Source: Lentisphaera profundi
GTDB taxonomy: Bacteria > Verrucomicrobiota > Lentisphaeria > Lentisphaerales > Lentisphaeraceae
DNA: 64,000 bases
Reading direction: 5' to 3'
NCBI RefSeq assembly: GCF_028728065.1
Contig: NZ_CP117811.1
Coordinates: 1,302,001 to 1,366,000, forward strand
A program made the position numbers and the translations under genes. Below, piece after piece: positions 62,007 through 64,000 of this stretch; the stretch's first letter is position 1, and every line of letters starts with the position of its first letter. A model generated the notes under the pieces. It was not told the origin of the DNA. It did not search any database and saw only the letters and a program-made list of their open reading frames with translations.

Positions 62007-63596
62007 ATGAAACAAAAAATTATTATATCGACTTTAGCTTTCACCTTATTATTGCTGCTGAATTCTTGTACAAATAAATCTTATACTCCGATTTCTTATT
62101 CCTCAGGAATTATATCTCCCTGGGATACACAACAAGTTGAGCTAGAAAAGGAAGTGAAGATGCCAGTGGAGTATCCACAAGTCTTTAGTCGCGAAAGCTC
62201 TTTATTCGGCTACAATCCGCGATTTATGCCTGCGTCGGTGACTTTCACTAAAGCCAATCGGCCAGTAATGCGTTTTGGCTTAGAAGGCGAACTAGGTGAA
62301 TATCATACACCGCTTGGTCAACGTTCCTATAAAGAAAAAAACTTCATTCAATACCTAGGCAATGATGGTCGCTGGTATACCACTGAATCTCATGTGGAGG
62401 CAGTGAGAGAATACCTGAAGCTTAAAGCATCACAAAAACTCGAGATTCATACTGGGAATAGATCCTATCAGCGTGTGGAATTTGATCTTGATGGTCATGC
62501 TTATACCATGATAAAATGCCTTGCGAATAAAAAATCCTACATGTTCTTACTCTATTCAGCTGATGAAATGAAGAGCTGGCAAGTTATAGAACCTGCTGAG
62601 CATGGTGATTGGAGAATAGAATCCTATCAGACCCATAATCTTAGCGCCAAGCCTCCTGTATTAGTGGCGCCAGCGCGCTCCAAGAGTGAGATTCTCCTTC
62701 TTATTCCCCAAAAGAAAAATGGTAAGATTTCCCTTACTCATAGCGTGAAAATACCTGTAGGAAAGCAGATTGGCTTGCATGGAACCATGGCTGGTGCAGG
62801 CAATAGTTCGATTAGCCTTGAGGGTAAAACATATATCACTTATTACTCGACGATCGCTCATGCTACGATAGCAGGAACACCACAATATATTGTTAGTTAC
62901 GATCATAAAAGCGGCAAAATTGAAGGCCCCGTATTTCTAGGCGTTGGCGGACATCGAGTAGATGGTCATAATAGTCCAGTAATCCTAGCGGATTCCAAAG
63001 CTCATATTCATGTGCTGCTAGGCACTCATTGGCATTCAATGGTTCACTGTGTATCAAAAAATCCGGCTGATATCTCATCGTGGCAAGAAGCGGTATATGT
63101 TGCCGGAAATGGGGATAACTCTTGGAGTCGCAATGGGATTACTTATCCAGGTTTCACTATTGATAAAGATGATACCCTTCACTTAGTTGTACGTGGGCGA
63201 AATAGTCACTGGGTAAAAAGTGATGTTGGATCTGAACGAATCATGCAAGGCTATCCAGAGCATTTAGATTACGCCTTGGTTTACCTCAGGAAAAAGAAAA
63301 ATGGCCTGTGGGAAAAACGCAAAGATCTAGTACGTCCTTCACATATGGCTTACAGTAATTGGTATCATAAAATCTCTATTGATAGGCACGGCATGCCTTA
63401 TCTAACTTATATGTATTATGCTCATAATTTGACCAAAATGGAAAAGGAGCAATACATATCCAAGTGGGGCGGCACAGGTGAGAATGATGCCGTTTCAGCT
63501 CATGATCCCGTACTAATACGCACAAGTGATTGTGGTGACTCGTGGTCAATTGTAAGGACCCCAGAACTTTTCGAAAGTATGGATAAGAATCACTAA
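62007..63596 (+). CDS. BNR_4-type lipoprotein (polysaccharide lyase/hydrolase-like)
   Basis: This protein of about 529 aa starts at ATG 62007, with a lipoprotein signal (MKQKIIISTLAF, lipobox LLNSC). The rest is a seven-bladed propeller with BNR_4-family blocks: RVDGHNSPVILADSKAHIHV, GNGDNSWSRNGITYPGF, SNWYHKISIDRHGMPYLTYMYY and a late DCGDSWS Asp-box. The family includes PL24/PL25-type ulvan lyases and relatives. Surface-anchored cleavage or binding of an acidic polysaccharide is a reasonable inference, with uptake by the divergent symporter. Confidence 0.78.
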   Translation: MKQKIIISTLAFTLLLLLNSCTNKSYTPISYSSGIISPWDTQQVELEKEVKMPVEYPQVFSRESSLFGYNPRFMPASVTFTKANRPVMRFGLEGELGEYHTPLGQRSYKEKNFIQYLGNDGRWYTTESHVEAVREYLKLKASQKLEIHTGNRSYQRVEFDLDGHAYTMIKCLANKKSYMFLLYSADEMKSWQVIEPAEHGDWRIESYQTHNLSAKPPVLVAPARSKSEILLLIPQKKNGKISLTHSVKIPVGKQIGLHGTMAGAGNSSISLEGKTYITYYSTIAHATIAGTPQYIVSYDHKSGKIEGPVFLGVGGHRVDGHNSPVILADSKAHIHVLLGTHWHSMVHCVSKNPADISSWQEAVYVAGNGDNSWSRNGITYPGFTIDKDDTLHLVVRGRNSHWVKSDVGSERIMQGYPEHLDYALVYLRKKKNGLWEKRKDLVRPSHMAYSNWYHKISIDRHGMPYLTYMYYAHNLTKMEKEQYISKWGGTGENDAVSAHDPVLIRTSDCGDSWSIVRTPELFESMDKNH

Positions 63597-63637
63597 ATAA
63601 GAGATCAGGCCTGGCTTCTACTGCGGGCGGATAAAAA

Positions 63638-64000
63638 TCAAAAAAGTGCTTCGTTTGCATAGCCAAAACTAGGTGCATTAATTCCCGCCGCTTGCAGCAT
63701 GGCAAGATGTGCAGAACTCAATGGTTTACGTTCAGCAATATTCGACTTGAGGTGAAGGCCTGTTTTATGTTTGCCTCCACCTTTACCGGCAATGATACAG
63801 GGGAGATCATAGCCTTTGTGGTTTTGTCCATCACCGATACAGGCAGTGAGCATTATTTGACTATTATCGAGGATGGATTTATCACCCTCTTTGATATTAC
63901 TTAAACGCTCAAGGATTTGTGCGTAGAGACCGACTTGATACTGGATGATTTTTGTAAAGGAATCGGTATGTTTGGCTGATGTGCCATAATGAGATGCACC
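63638..64000 (-). CDS. DUF1552 family protein, C-terminal part (5' end outside window)
   Basis: The frame is open to the window edge (about 120 codons seen). TDSFTKIIQYQVGLYAQILE, NIKEGDKSILDNSQIMLTAC and IGDGQNHKGYDLPCIIAGKGGG, then PLSSAHLAMLQAAG, are the C-terminal signature of DUF1552 proteins, which are abundant in Planctomycetes, Verrucomicrobia and Lentisphaerae. They usually pair with DUF1592/1588/1587 cytochrome proteins. Secreted and of unknown activity, it converges on the BNR lipoprotein gene. Confidence 0.82.
   Translation of the reverse strand, partial: GASHYGTSAKHTDSFTKIIQYQVGLYAQILERLSNIKEGDKSILDNSQIMLTACIGDGQNHKGYDLPCIIAGKGGGKHKTGLHLKSNIAERKPLSSAHLAMLQAAGINAPSFGYANEALF

Overview
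The window looks like a chromosomal segment of a marine bacterium of the Planctomycetes-Verrucomicrobia-Lentisphaerae group, most likely a Lentisphaera-like organism. This is inferred from four type I sulfatases in one cluster, a propeller/HEAT/cytochrome c/DUF1080 fusion, a DUF1552 protein, a BNR_4-type lipoprotein and an exosortase locus. No rRNA gene or complete tRNA gene is present to confirm the assignment. Base composition is moderately AT-rich, and small secreted and membrane proteins are common.

Region 1 (1-11650, + strand) is a polysaccharide-sulfate utilisation cluster. It holds a huge secreted haem-binding sugar-dehydrogenase-like fusion, two near-duplicate sulfatases, a secreted propeller protein, an iduronate-2-sulfatase-like enzyme, an FG-GAP repeat protein and a fourth sulfatase with an unusual active-site motif. 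Region 2 (11653-16401, - strand with one + gene) is housekeeping and small enzymes: NAD synthetase, an esterase, a uracil-DNA-glycosylase-family protein, a decayed PNPOx-like gene and a ParB-domain protein. Region 3 (16900-21195, +) is an exosortase locus: tiny ORFs behind duplicated leader sequences, a 205-aa membrane protein, one secreted protein with a PEP-CTERM-like tail built on PGAPVPPF, and an exosortase with Cys76/Arg120/His141. Region 4 (21466-25243, -) is a signalling operon: a porin-like barrel protein that appears to start with ATT, a periplasmic protein, an unlisted 56-aa protein and a PAS histidine kinase. Region 5 (25244-32700) has two overlapping photolyase-family genes and a MaoC-like gene, embedded in a dense field of dispersed GC-rich repeats, a MITE-like element, a truncated membrane-protein gene and a dead IS3 element.

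Region 6 (32900-43306) holds gatCAB, a Dabb lipoprotein, a Na+/Ca2+ exchanger, pdxA, an unrecognised 619-aa secreted protein and acnB, which carries an apparent frameshift in a C7 tract. Region 7 (43540-51776) holds a hybrid histidine kinase, a cysteine desulfurase operon, glycerol-3-phosphate dehydrogenase, a glycerophosphodiesterase, a SlyX homologue and a leucine-rich-repeat gene split at an A-AAA-AAC heptamer. Region 8 (52085-57086, -) is dnaK-groES-groEL and a nitrilase-family hydrolase.

Region 9 (57190-59640) is a mobile-element graveyard. Two gapless ~302-bp direct repeats, exactly 1650 bp apart, each carry the 3' part of tRNA-Pro(GGG) plus a terminator. They bracket a RelE/HigA-like toxin-antitoxin pair and a tyrosine-integrase remnant, and IS110 and IS3 scraps follow. 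Region 10 (59801-64000) is a second carbohydrate locus: a sodium:solute symporter and a divergent BNR-type lipoprotein share an intergenic region with two inverted copies of a 22-bp element, and a DUF1552 protein runs off the window.

The strongest candidate for an undescribed system is the exosortase locus of region 3, with its non-canonical sorting tail, duplicated leaders and very small ORFs. The repeat/MITE families and the tRNA-Pro repeat pair come next.
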